Assembly (NCBI GenBank): GCA_015832175.1
Contig: WJXW01000019.1
Coordinates: 310,001-374,000, forward strand
Length of the DNA stretch: 64,000 bases
Direction: 5' to 3'
Origin: Paraphaeosphaeria minitans
Lineage: Eukaryota > Ascomycota > Dothideomycetes > Pleosporales > Didymosphaeriaceae
The notes below the pieces were generated by a model, which saw only the letters and a program-made list of their open reading frames with translations, made no database searches and was not told where the DNA came from. Both the position numbers and the translations under genes were made by a program. Of the stretch, positions 53,547 to 63,604 are shown piece after piece. The stretch's first letter is position 1. The number at the start of each line of letters is the position of its first letter.

Positions 53547-54875
53547 ATGCTAACAGTTTTCGAATACGATCCCAAGCCATGGGAGCAGCATCGAAGCGCT
53601 GTGGCCGCGCTACGCAGAACCATAGAAGAAGCAGGCCAAATTCACCCAAGCAGCAGCTTCCGCGCCCAAAGGGCGGCTTTCAATGCTCCTAGTGATGTCC
53701 CAGGCTTCGATAAGATAGTACAACTTGACTTCGATACTTCCACCGCTTGGGTCGAGCCCAACGTAACCATGGAAACGCTCGTACAGGCGACCCTCGAATA
53801 TGGCCTCGTTCCAGCAGCCGTCGCTGCTTCTAAGACAGTATCTGTCGCCGATGCATTTGCCGCAAAGACGACGGAGTCCTCGTCTTTCATGTTTGGCACC
53901 TTTGACTGCACAGTATTATCGATGGAGGTGATCCTAAGTAATGGACAGTACGTGATGGCAAGAAGCGATGATAAAGATACCGCGGACTTGTTGTGGGGAA
54001 GTGCTGGGGCGCTGCATAGTCCGGGGCTAACGACGTTGTTGGAGATAGCGCTGATCCCGGCAGGTGGGTACGTGGAGGTTATGTATTCGCCCATATTTTC
54101 CATCTCTGGGGCAAGATGCATGATGCAGCAAATAGAGCGAGGTCCTTCGGGGCCACCCCTGTCGCTGCTGGATTTATCGACGGACTTTGTGGAAGTCATC
54201 ATGTTCGACTCGTCCTCGGGCCTCGCGATTACCGGCCGTTTCACACCGACGACAGGCCGTGCATCCGTTCTCCAATCACTAAAGGGCAACAGTTTCTCGC
54301 GAGATGCGCAGTCCGTCTGGTATGACTCGAGATTTGCCTACACGCGGCGTGTCGAGATCTTGCCTGTTATGGAATATTTGTTTCGGCATGATGCTCGCCA
54401 CCCTCAGGCACGCAGAAAGCGACGCTCATGGGGTCAGAAAAGCAGTGCCAACTTTGGGGATGAAACACGCTCCGCGGTGTTGCAAGATCTTGGATTACCT
54501 GCTGAAGCCACGGAAGAGCACATCCGCAATTTCCATGAAGCCCAAGGCATCTGGCCAATATGGATGCACCCCGTCAGGCCCCCAAAATCGTTTGGCAGAT
54601 GCAGCTTCGGCACCGGTGCTCCGTTCGCGCATATGTTTTGGAACATTCGTTTCTCCAGTTCGAGCGCTGCTTGCAATGGTGCGATGGAGCGGCGGCTACG
54701 AAATGCACAAGGATTCAGATACTTGCATTGCCGTGCGCCCTGCAGTGAGGCAACGGGGTGGGTCTTCCACGACAATCGTTGGTACGGCGAACTGCGATCG
54801 CGATGGAGCGCGCAAGGCCTCCCCGATGTAGGCACGAGGCTCAGTACCTCGCGGCCTTTGACATGTAGTGCGTGA
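53547..54875 (+). CDS. DHCR24/DWARF1-like FAD-linked oxidoreductase, divergent and possibly non-functional
   Basis: A 442-residue uninterrupted frame. Family landmarks are easy to follow: VEPNVTMETLVQATLEYGLVP, ESSSFMFGTFD, EVILSNGQ, GALHSPGLTTLLEI, MEYLFRHD, GIWPIWMHPVRP, and a C-terminal NRWYGELRSRW. Such flavoproteins reduce the sterol side-chain double bond or related substrates. Two oddities appear. The FAD-binding loop, normally Gly-rich (VGGGFAGT type), reads VADAFAAKT. The stretch between MEYLFRHD and LQDLGLP is much shorter than I recall for the family. No stop or frameshift is visible. It may be a diverged paralogue or an early-stage relic. The N-terminus is also short. Confidence 0.7.
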   Translation: MLTVFEYDPKPWEQHRSAVAALRRTIEEAGQIHPSSSFRAQRAAFNAPSDVPGFDKIVQLDFDTSTAWVEPNVTMETLVQATLEYGLVPAAVAASKTVSVADAFAAKTTESSSFMFGTFDCTVLSMEVILSNGQYVMARSDDKDTADLLWGSAGALHSPGLTTLLEIALIPAGGYVEVMYSPIFSISGARCMMQQIERGPSGPPLSLLDLSTDFVEVIMFDSSSGLAITGRFTPTTGRASVLQSLKGNSFSRDAQSVWYDSRFAYTRRVEILPVMEYLFRHDARHPQARRKRRSWGQKSSANFGDETRSAVLQDLGLPAEATEEHIRNFHEAQGIWPIWMHPVRPPKSFGRCSFGTGAPFAHMFWNIRFSSSSAACNGAMERRLRNAQGFRYLHCRAPCSEATGWVFHDNRWYGELRSRWSAQGLPDVGTRLSTSRPLTCSA

Positions 54876-55159
54876 CATGTCGAGAGACTCATGTAATGTA
54901 ATCAGTGCCTTATAGGAGGTAGTTCCGCCGTAGTCATTGTCTGTACTATTTCCCACCGTGAAGCGAGAGCAAATTTCCCCTTCGGAGCAATATACATGCA
55001 TAGGCAGACTGGACATGCTGGCTTCTCTAACTTCACTCCTTAGCTTACTGCCATATCGGTCTAACTCTCCTTCCCAAACACCAAGCTAACCGGCGTCTAA
55101 CAGATTGCAGTCCATATAGGGCCGAGTGAGCTATGACTAGGATGTTCAGTATGCTATTA

Positions 55160-55185
55160 CTGTAAGCTCTCCCAGAAGCTTACAG
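55160..55185. repeat. Hairpin 1
   Basis: CTGTAAGCT (55160-55168) pairs perfectly with AGCTTACAG (55177-55185) across an 8-base loop. Confidence 0.85.
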
Positions 55186-55254
55186 GATGTAAGTGATGAC
55201 AATTCTTACAGGTCAGGATCGTTATGTCATCAGCCATCCGGCTGCGGCACGGAT

Positions 55255-55301
55255 TAGCGTAGTCAGCACGAGAATAAACTGTTCTCGTGCTGCCCACGCT
55301 A
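55255..55301. repeat. Hairpin 2
   Basis: The inner stem AGCACGAGAA (55265-55274) pairs with TTCTCGTGCT (55282-55291), 10 bp with a 7-base loop. The outer arms TAGCGT (55255-55260) and ACGCTA (55296-55301) also pair. Confidence 0.88.
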
Positions 55302-55531
55302 GCCCATCGCCCGAAATGCACTCTCTCATCTCCCACAAGAATAGAAACATAACTCATCCGACAATCGTTCCACACATTCCCCGTAAGTTGTTCATATAAG
55401 TCTTATCTTCAGGAACTTCCCAGTCTACTTTCTCTACTGGACAAACTGCCATGGTACAGTAGGAAACAATGCTATCCTCAGCCCTGTACTTGATCAAGGT
55501 ATTGCCAGGCACCCATTGGCAGGGTTTGAAT

Positions 55532-55550
55532 ACGCTAACTGCGTTAGCGT
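55532..55550. repeat. Hairpin 3
   Basis: ACGCTAAC (55532-55539) pairs with GTTAGCGT (55543-55550) over a 3-base loop. It shares the TAGCGT core with the outer arms of hairpin 2. Confidence 0.85.
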
Positions 55551-56600
55551 TTCGTTGACAACTGGCTAACTGGAGGTGAAGACCCTGAACTCACGGGTCT
55601 TGTAACTCTACTGGATGCGCTGGATCTATTGAAAACCGTCACCAAACAGAAAATCCTGGATCGGCAGGGCACTCCTGCAGCCCAGGTGCAGTCGAACACT
55701 GTTTTCCGCCATGTAAATGAAAATGCGAGCAGCCACCGTGGGTCACTTGAACGTAGATGTACTAACCGAGCCGCAAAACGCATTCGGCCGTCGAACCAAG
55801 GCCAAGACTTGCCTGATTTCGCCCCCTGTTCTGCAACCGTGAGCGAGGAGGCGGCTTCCTCGAGCTTTAGAGGTCCACAGTTCCTTGGTGATGAGGCAAG
55901 TTTTTTTAGGCATGGGAATACGATCCCGATCGCAACGTTTCCTAGTTCATCACCCGAGGCACCGATGCACGCTGCAGAGCAGATGGATGACCGCGACCCA
56001 TTAGAAGGCGAACTTAGTGAGCTATCATCCCCACACTTCTTTCTTGAAGCCTTTGAAGCGAGCGGGTTCGAACCCACAACAAACGATCAGGAGTCAGAGC
56101 GGACCATGCTAGGACAAATGCATGAGCGCGGATGCCATAACTACGCAGACGATCTAGCTTTTCAGCACTAGTTAGATCTTGCATGTTGCTCGGACTTCCG
56201 CCTTCCGCATGAACCCGTAGCTTACCTAAATCGCACCCAGGTGTCGCAGCTTCTTCTCCCTCTGATCGAAGAAATCCCCCTTTCAGTCCATTTAATCCGT
56301 GGACTATTCTACGCATTACTTCCCGGCCCGCTACACATTCTAGAACTGAATCTGGAAAACTGCACCGAGGGTCTTTCGACATGGACGGAATTAGCTGAGA
56401 ACTTTGCAGCCATCATACTTTGAGATAGCGACACTCCGCCACTCCTTGTACTTGGAGATGGGACGACGAGAACGATTTTCGTTATCGCGAGTGAAACAGA
56501 GCGTCCTTCCTTCTTGCTGCCATTAAATCTTCCCTTAGTTCATGGAAGGAAATCTGCATTAATGTCAGTTATCCAATGTACTCAATTCACTGTCACTAAT
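55548..56600 (+). pseudogene. Interrupted coding region of unknown family
   Basis: One plus-strand frame is coding-like from 55548 (after TAG) to about 56600 apart from two stops, TAG at 56169-56171 and TGA at 56421-56423. The text reads naturally across both: an N-terminal WLTGGEDPELTGLV segment, a long Ser/Glu/Pro-rich middle, then LLLPLIEEIPLSVHLIRGLF, LELNLENC, STWTELAENFAAIIL, and after the TGA, PPLLVLGDGTTRTIFVIASE. The stops could be CAG-to-TAG and CGA-to-TGA changes. Alternatively unseen introns remove them. The next feature (56622 onward) may be its continuation after an intron. I do not recognise the family. Confidence 0.45.
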
Positions 56601-56621
56601 TAAACCTCTTAAAGCCGCAAG

Positions 56622-57652
56622 TTGTGGGGCCACACCTAGACTATGCTTTGCTCTCAGTTCATATCGCGGAGGCTTGCTTTGGGCACCTCTTACCCATCAC
56701 CAACGTTCCAACTTCGCGGGAGTTACGCTTACGTTTTCTAGGGGAATTTGTAGCACCTTATAAACGTAACTCTATCCTCAAGCAGTGCGGGATCCCCAGT
56801 AAGTTAGCACACTCGCAGAACGTAGATACCAGAGTGATTGCGGCACGTCAGACCGTGGGACCACATGGCAACAAAGTTAACATTCCAAATCTCGCGAACT
56901 TCGACACGGAGACTCTGAAGAAAGCATTCCTGGAGAGGCCTCCCGAGCTAAGCAGTAGACGCTGTCTACGGATCTTGCAGTACGTGAACGCAATTGGGTC
57001 GCCCCACGTATTGCAACCGCTCAAATTAGCTCTTGATGGACGACCCCAGGAGGAAACAGTTCAGGCCGTAGACGAACCCATCTTCGAGAAGCTCTTCCAC
57101 ATACACCTGTACTTGGGCGGTTTGCAGAGCCAGGATCATCTCTTGGTTGCTAGACACCGCTATATCAAGTACTGCTACTTTGAAACGTACTGGACTGCTG
57201 TACAAGCACTACAACAAAGAAAACGAAGCGGTCGTCGAGAACAAAAGAAACTGGACGCGCAAAAGCTTACCGCAAGCTATAAACAAGGCCTTTCTGAGCG
57301 ATTATTCCCTATGCCACGCACCGATGGCATTCTTCAGACTGCTCAAGATCTCAGTCATGCGGAAAAGAAAGGAAGGGCATCGGATGTGGTAACGGGTGAG
57401 ATTGTCCGGAAGGTCGCTAACGTCTACAAAGGTGATGACAAGCGAATCCGAGAAGACATCAACAGGTACATTCGAGAAGGCCATGTGCTGCACAAGATCT
57501 TGCAGGGTAACGTGTGTGTGAATCCGGGCCTGTTTGTGCTCTTCCCAGGCCGGGAATCGCACCCGCCTTCGCTAGACATTGACCGGTTTGAACTTGACCT
57601 CGAGCAAAATGAGCGAAAGAGCCTTGGTAAACCCCTCTCGTTGAAAGAGTAA
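56622..57652 (+). CDS. Large unknown exon or gene
   Basis: An open frame of about 343 codons without an ATG at its beginning. A CACTAAT...GCAAG acceptor-like signal sits immediately upstream (AG at 56620-56621), so it is probably a 3' exon. Content: VAPYKRNSILKQCGIPSKLA, RRCLRILQYVNAIGSPHVLQ, a Lys/Arg/Gln-rich helical stretch (QQRKRSGRREQKKLDAQKL), and a final KRIREDINRYIREGHVLHKI helix before a Pro-rich tail. No catalytic motif or known domain was recognised. The upstream interrupted frame may supply its N-terminus; I could not find a phase-correct splice join. The frame is intact over more than 1 kb, so at least this part is under recent constraint. Confidence 0.5.
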
Positions 57653-59445
57653 GACTTACCGGTACACGACATTGAATGTAGAGCTAAGACCTCGAAACAG
57701 AATAGACAATCTAACGCAGATAGAAGCAAGCTGGTTCGCCAAGGTGTTGCAGGCAAGACCAGCTCTGTTGGAACCGCTGCCGAAAAGCGTTCTCAGCCTC
57801 TTGTCTAACAGTCCAACAGCCTATGCGCATCTCCATGCAAGGGATCCTAATCTTTTCGGGAACGAACCACTTCACTTTTTCGCGTCGTGATCGCTTCCCA
57901 GCTTGTCGCCCTTTCGAGGTCCACCGCATGGATGGATACATGAACATATGATTCTTACCTAGGTATTCCACCCAGTCTATGCATTGACTCCGCTACATGA
58001 TGGCATCTTTTGCACGGTACAGCCTCATCTAGGTCCTTTCCTACACGTTTTCCAGTTATTGTGCTGTCGGCCTTCTTAGGGTACGCTGGGCAAGGCTCTA
58101 GTGACTACAGGCACAAGAGGGTAACGCATGGTGTAGATGGCTTCCTGCGAGCTAGAATCGATCAGCTACCTTTGCCATAAGACCGAGAATCTTTCTAGGT
58201 GACGCACGTGGAACCGTATGTGAACTTCGTCTATCGGTTTATAGTCCACGCCAAAACTGCTGGCACAATTCCGCACGTCGGCTTGCGCACCGTACGTCGC
58301 CACAAATAGAGCTTCAACGACTGGTTTGGGGGATCTATTGGTCTCTTCTTCAGAACAACCACCCAAGACGACTGTTCATTGGATCTCTGGACGTCCATTC
58401 TCCCGAGACCAACAAATCTCCACAGCGACTGGCCAGAGAAAGCAGTCGAGCCGCATTATGCGGGGTCTGCCGGCACTTTGGCATTAGGTTCAAAAAGTGC
58501 AGATCTCCGTGGGCCGTAGAGCCGTTCGCGATACAGATCACGTGTGCGTGCGTCTGTGGGCGCGTCCGCACGAGGGTTTGCTGTAATGTATGTGCGGCTC
58601 ATACAGACGTACACCCCTTTCGCCAATATCAAGCCTCGGCGCAGTGGTTAATACAGTAAAGTCTCGACTCTCGTGAGCACTGGCCTTCCTACGCCCTTGA
58701 CACTACGGTTCATGCGAATGGGACACGGTCGGACACCCGGACATCGGAAGAGCTTCGAGGTTCGCGTCTGCCACGTTTCCTCCGTGAAACAGCGACGACA
58801 GACTCATTGGTGCCTGAGGCAAGCGAACCCAGCTCAGCAGAGAACGAGACTTTTCTCTGATCATATGGTTCAATCGCTGCCTCACCATGCATAGGCAGTG
58901 AATTATGAAGTTAGATGGACCTGTCCTTGCTAGATGGGTGAGCGCAGATCGACGGTTATAGAAGGTCGTCCAGCCTTCATTGTTCGCTCAAAGCAGCGAT
59001 GCCTTGCCATCACGATCTCGGATAGCCAGAAGCGGGTGCCCTAGGAAGCGCAGGATGCGAGGTACCACTTTTCCAGCACTGTCAAAATCGGGTCTGCCTC
59101 TGCAATCCTTCCTATACAGATCATAGGGCGCAGGAAACGCTCGATGCTACAATGGGGAAGCGATAGAGAATGGTTTTGAAGTGCTTGTCTGTTTTGCGTA
59201 CCGCCTCCACGCAGCCGAAAAGTGGGCCTTCTTCAGTTACGGCGCGATGCATTGCCACGGCGTAATCTATGCGGTGGTTTTGTGGACAGCTATTCGACCG
59301 CTTCTAGGAAGGACTCAGCTGCACTAGCATGGTACATAGCCAGGCTTGAAGCAGCCGGCGTGCGAAGCGGATACCTCCTCGGGCAGGGCGAGAATATAAG
59401 CTCTGCCATAATCACACAGAACGATAGAAACTGCTTTGCTTCACC
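57653..59445. other. Intergenic, nothing firm
   Basis: About 1.8 kb without a supported gene. A tRNA-like fragment lies at 58633-58680 (see findings). Short frames at 57672-57890 and 58673-58894 have no family likeness. Confidence 0.4.
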
Positions 59446-60306
59446 ATGGCTGACGGCCTCCTTGTTTTTTCCATCACTTGCTTTGCCATTGGACTCATGT
59501 TCAGCGCTTTGATCACGTACCGAGACATTCGAGCTCTCGGAGGGAGACAGCATTACGCAAGCGTTCGGTGGCAGATCACTCTGGTGACTTTTGATCTCGT
59601 TCAGGACGCCTTCCTCTTATGCTGTCTCGGATTGACGATCTTCATGATGAAAAGTCATAGGCTCAACTGGGCGGAGCCCATCGTTTTGTCGGCTGTCCAA
59701 TCCATATCCGCGACCAATGTGAGTTGCCTCGTCCATTCTACGAAATAGACTAATAGGATAGCTTTCACGTCTTCTCCAACCTCTGCCCGTTCACTCCTTG
59801 GTAAAGTTGCTAGCTTATGCAACACTGGTAGCCTCAATTATGATCAATGCAGTGGCCTACTCACAAATGTAAGAAACGCTCCATTTCCTCCACTTCTACT
59901 AATTCAAAACCGTGATGTGATCGATACCTCAGTCTACGAGTTTATTATTCTTGTGGCCATAGCTGCTTCGTCCCTTCTTTCTGGGGTCATCGCATGGCGT
60001 CGAGGTTCCCTTCACCGCTCATCAGGGGCCAATCCAAACCGAGATGTGATGTATTTCTTCACCGCATTGGTTGTTTCCAGCGCCCACACAACCCTATTCA
60101 CACTCACAGGCGCTGTCACATTGTTCGTTTTGGGGAGAACAGAGAGTGAGAACGGCTATCGCCTTCGCTTCGCAATTCTCACTGTACGCTACAGGTCCAG
60201 CTTGATGATATCACCTAACGCGCTGCAGGTATGTGCAGGTGTCCAGGCATTGGGTATATTCTGTTTCGTTTTAAATGCAACTGAGCGCTGTGTCAATGAT
60301 AAGTGA
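59446..60306 (+). CDS. Multi-pass membrane protein of unknown family, gene model incomplete
   Basis: Coding-like exons encode five or six hydrophobic segments. Exon 1 is 59446-59718 with helices LLVFSITCFAIGLMFSALIT and ITLVTFDLVQDAFLLCCLGL. A GTGAGT intron to about 59761 follows. Exon 2 runs to 59868 (KLLAYATLVASIMINAVAY). A GTAAGA...CTAAT...CAG intron spans 59869-59932. The last exon has FIILVAIAASSLLSGVIAW and a long hydrophobic stretch near 60045-60140. The second join is out of phase by one base as I read it. There is either an indel (pseudogene) or a misplaced splice site. The topology recalls fungal integral membrane proteins of unknown role. No family motif was found. Confidence 0.5.
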
Positions 60307-61137
60307 TTCGTTGATACAATTGACGGAGAGTCGATCATCAATGCAATAAGCGTGGTGTGTACTTTACAGTAACGAGACTAGCTATCAATTAGAGTTATTA
60401 AAGATGACCCGACGAAATCTTCCTGGCCTTGGTTGTTGAGTGTTCGAGGCTCAGGCTGGATGCAGTATTGACCCACTTGGGTCGACTCGTTTGCGATGCG
60501 TAGGGCGCCCGAAGCATAGCCACCGGGTGCCCTGGACATGCCAACGTCAGGCCGCCGCAGCTTCCAGGCCACAGATTTGTCAACATCCTAGGCATCAACT
60601 TCAAAATGGCGCCGATCCTGATATTTAGTGCACCATGTAGATTGAATGGTTATTATTATATCTCGTAGACGAAGCTGCTATGACTTACCACTTGTATTTG
60701 ATAACGCTGAACGACATAAGCAGGAATAAGTGGCAACCATTTCCTTTCCTAGGAATAAGCATAGACTTGACATCAGAGCCCGTTTCCTGCTGATGCGAAA
60801 GCGGATCTCAATGTCAGGAGGGGACTGTTGATGGTTTGCAAGCAGGCGAATGCCCCTTGTCCTTCAGCTTGCACAAGGCACTCGTACAGTAATGCTCGGC
60901 CCCTATAGTATCTGACGCTTCTGTAGCGCAAGCCTGTGCGATTGTATCACTCTAAGAGCCATGGGATAATCTTGGAAGAGGATGACAGTAAGAGGTCATG
61001 GAATACATACGAAGCAACGCTTCTCTTCGTTGCAGATAGCTTGATATACTCCGATGCATTTGCTCCAGCCTCTATCCAACCCCTAGTAATCTCTCTTTCC
61101 TTTTACTACTCGGCGCCGCTCACACACACTTCTTGAG
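60307..61137. other. Intergenic, nothing recognised
   Basis: No supported coding frame, RNA gene or repeat. The right end is the upstream region of the ferritin-like pseudogene, with a C/A-rich leader before 61138. Confidence 0.4.
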
Positions 61138-62272
61138 ATGCGTTCAGCAATCTATTACGGTACAGCAGCTCTTGCTACGTTGGCTTGCGCCAGCCCAACA
61201 GGCTCGTTGTCGCCTCAACATCACGGACGAATGAGCTCAATGGAGGAGGATACTACCACGAGGGCGACAGCTTCAAAGACCTTTCACCATATCTCCCTGA
61301 CGGTTTTCCCAGCCCTTCCCTCGAACAGATCAAGGAGATTCAGGAACGAGCCCACGGCACACTTCCCAATACCCTCTACCCTCGCATCTCAGCAGGGACG
61401 GCATCACCAACTTCAAGCTCATCGCCTTCAATGAACTTTTCGAAGTTGCTTTTTTCTTCGAGCTTGTCCAGAACATCACCAACAACGTCGTTGGTTACGA
61501 CCTTGGCGAGGGACGCGAGGAGATCCTCGAAGACCTCACTGTCATTCTTGCCGTGGAGGAGCTCCACGCTCTCGGTGCCAACGCTATTCTACAAGCGAAT
61601 GGTGTTGACCCAATCGAACCCTGCAGGTACAATTTTCCTGTCAGTGACTACAAGTCCGCCATTGCACTCGCTGCTACTTTCACCGATGTTGTCCTCGGCG
61701 CGCTCCAGGATGTGAACGATATCTTCGCCCAGAACGCTGAGAACGGTCCTGTGCGTCTCATTTCCTCTGTCATTGGCAATGAGGGCGAACAAGAAAGCCT
61801 ATTCCGCATTATCCAGAAGAAGACTACGCCAGCTTAGATTTTCCTTACCACATCCACACGTAAATTTGCGTTCACTGCGGTCCAGAGCTTTGTTGTGCCT
61901 GGAAGCTGCCCCAACATCGTGGAGATCCCGCTGCAGACCTTCTAGCCTCTCAACGTGCTCACACAGGACATTGGGCCGATGACTAAGGAGATACGATTCA
62001 GCTTCTCGCTGCAGGAAGTTGATGTCGACCTGGACGCCCTGTCCTTGGTCTTGATTAATGCGCAGAACAAGCCAATCGTGAAGAAGCTTGAGAACATTGA
62101 GGTTGACCACGATCACGAAGTGGTCACTTTCGCGGCCGAGTGCGCCTTCAACGAGTCCCTGTTCTACGGTCTTACTATTACGGCTGTCACGCACAGTGTA
62201 GCGTCCTTTGACGATGCGGGTGCGGTCGCAAAGGAGGCAATCTTTGGCCCTGGACTCATTGAGGTCAACTGA
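61138..62272 (+). pseudogene. Ferritin-like domain protein (late sexual development / LsdA-type), broken
   Basis: The family can be followed end to end, in changing frames. The signal peptide MRSAIYYGTAALATLACASP (frame 1) is followed by FKDLSPYLPDGFPSPS (frame 3). Near 61395 the frame shifts again to DGITNFKLIAFNELFEVAFF, NITNNVVGYDLGEGREEILE, EELHALGANAILQANG and YNFPVSDYKSAIALAATFTD. Then come TAG at 61835-61837, sequence VPGSCPNIVEIPLQTF, TAG at 61943-61945 (where Gln is expected), and the intact C-terminus to 62272. So there are two frameshifts and two stops. Intact relatives are secreted ferritin-fold proteins expressed in sexual development or stress. The first frame change might conceal an intron, the others cannot. 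Confidence 0.85.
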
Positions 62273-62689
62273 GATACTTGGCAGCCTAGGTGGCTACTCT
62301 TAGTGTTCCGAAGATGACATCTGGGATTGATACAAATGAAACGTGTTCTAAATGCTTGGCGCTTCTTCTTTTTCGTATTCACGAACATGGACAGGACTCG
62401 GTTATTTACGTGTACAAAATCTTCATGACTGCGTTGGGTCTCGTGATATCAATCTCCCGTACGGCTTGTGCGTCGTACTGTAATAACTACATGGAAACTT
62501 ACTGTAATAACTTGAGGTTCACTATTATTTTACAGTCACTGTAAAAATCATGAAAATAAAAATCGTGCGCATGTACGCCCACATGAATTCTTCCAAACAC
62601 TATTGTACTTAGCCAACAAAAAATAAATCCCAATCATTCAGAAGCTAAAACGTCTCGCTAGGAGAGGAGTGTAGCCATTGGCCCAGCCA
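62273..62689. other. Spacer between convergent pseudogenes
   Basis: AT-rich toward 62500-62640, no gene. It contains the 3' flanks of both ferritin-like pseudogenes. Confidence 0.5.
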
Positions 62690-63604
62690 GAGGTACTAGA
62701 GAAGATCGAAAATTGGTTAGCCTTGGGAGAATCGGTATGGGAAGCTCAACCGAACATGACCCAGGTTGAAAATGCAAGGTTATATGCCCATATATCACTA
62801 ATACCGGTATCGAATCGCGCTGGATTCGGTGCTGCACCTCAGATGTGTCGGAAGAATGCATCATGCCGCATGCAGCTGTGAGTATTGATGATATTGATTT
62901 TACGAGCAGAGGATCCGTAATCGCAAGGCGCTCGTTAAGTCCAATGTAGCGCCAAAACCAACTGAAGTAATAGTATAAGCGAGCTCGAAGAAATCCTCCG
63001 TTGTGTTCACCGGGAAGCAGTAGTTGCAAGGTAAAATTAATTTTTCGTTATAGGAGTTGAGAACGTTCGCCATGGTCGAAAGATGCACCTCTTCTTGCTA
63101 CAAATGCATTCTGACGGTGCGATACTCTCAAAGCTAGGTGTACTTACAGCGGCCATCTTGCTGATGACTTTTATAGTATCGTTAGGAAGCCCACTTGTGC
63201 CCCATTCTGTGAGGGTTGTTAAGCCTGCGTTGAAGAAAGAGGCTTACATATTCTCGAGAAAGTACGCTAGTTGAAGCTTCTTGACAGCGCCAGCTGATAT
63301 CACTGTCGGTACCACACCGTTCGGTGGCCTACCGCCCGCTTTGTCAATAGTTTCGGAAGAAAGAGGGGCTGCGGCAGCACTTCCTCCCACAGTGAAAGAG
63401 GATGCACAAAGGGCACTAATAACCGTTCAGAAGTACATCGCTGTGGGAAGTCTACCTCCATCAAACAGTAGCTGCTGCATCTTTGCAGGTACTATCTCAG
63501 GGGAGAACAGGATGTCAGCAACGTTTAAAACAATCCCGCTGTCAAACGCAGTCTCCGTAGCACCCTTGACATATTCATATGGTCGTAGCGAGTTCATGAA
63601 AGGA
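62690..63604 (-). pseudogene. Ferritin-like (Rds1-type stress protein) gene, heavily broken
   Basis: On the minus strand, SAGAVKKLQLAYFLENM is followed by a TAA near 63245, then ASFFNAGLTTLTEWGTSG and DTIKVISKMAA. A GTAAGT intron comes next, then LILPCNYCFPVNTTEDFFEL and ITSVGFGA. A frame change leads into IGLNERLAITDPLLVKSISS, then RHDAFFRHI in another frame with a TGA after it, GISDIWAYNLAFS, and finally PGSCSVELPIPILPRLTN. These blocks are collinear with fungal Rds1-like ferritin-fold proteins. At least three frame changes and two stops make it dead. The part upstream of about 63300 is open but its identity is uncertain. Confidence 0.8.

Larger units (their letters stand above)
54876..55547. 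other. Intergenic region with three perfect hairpins
   Basis: No gene. Three inverted repeats lie within 400 bases: 55160-55185, 55255-55301 and 55532-55550. They are listed separately. Confidence 0.6.
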
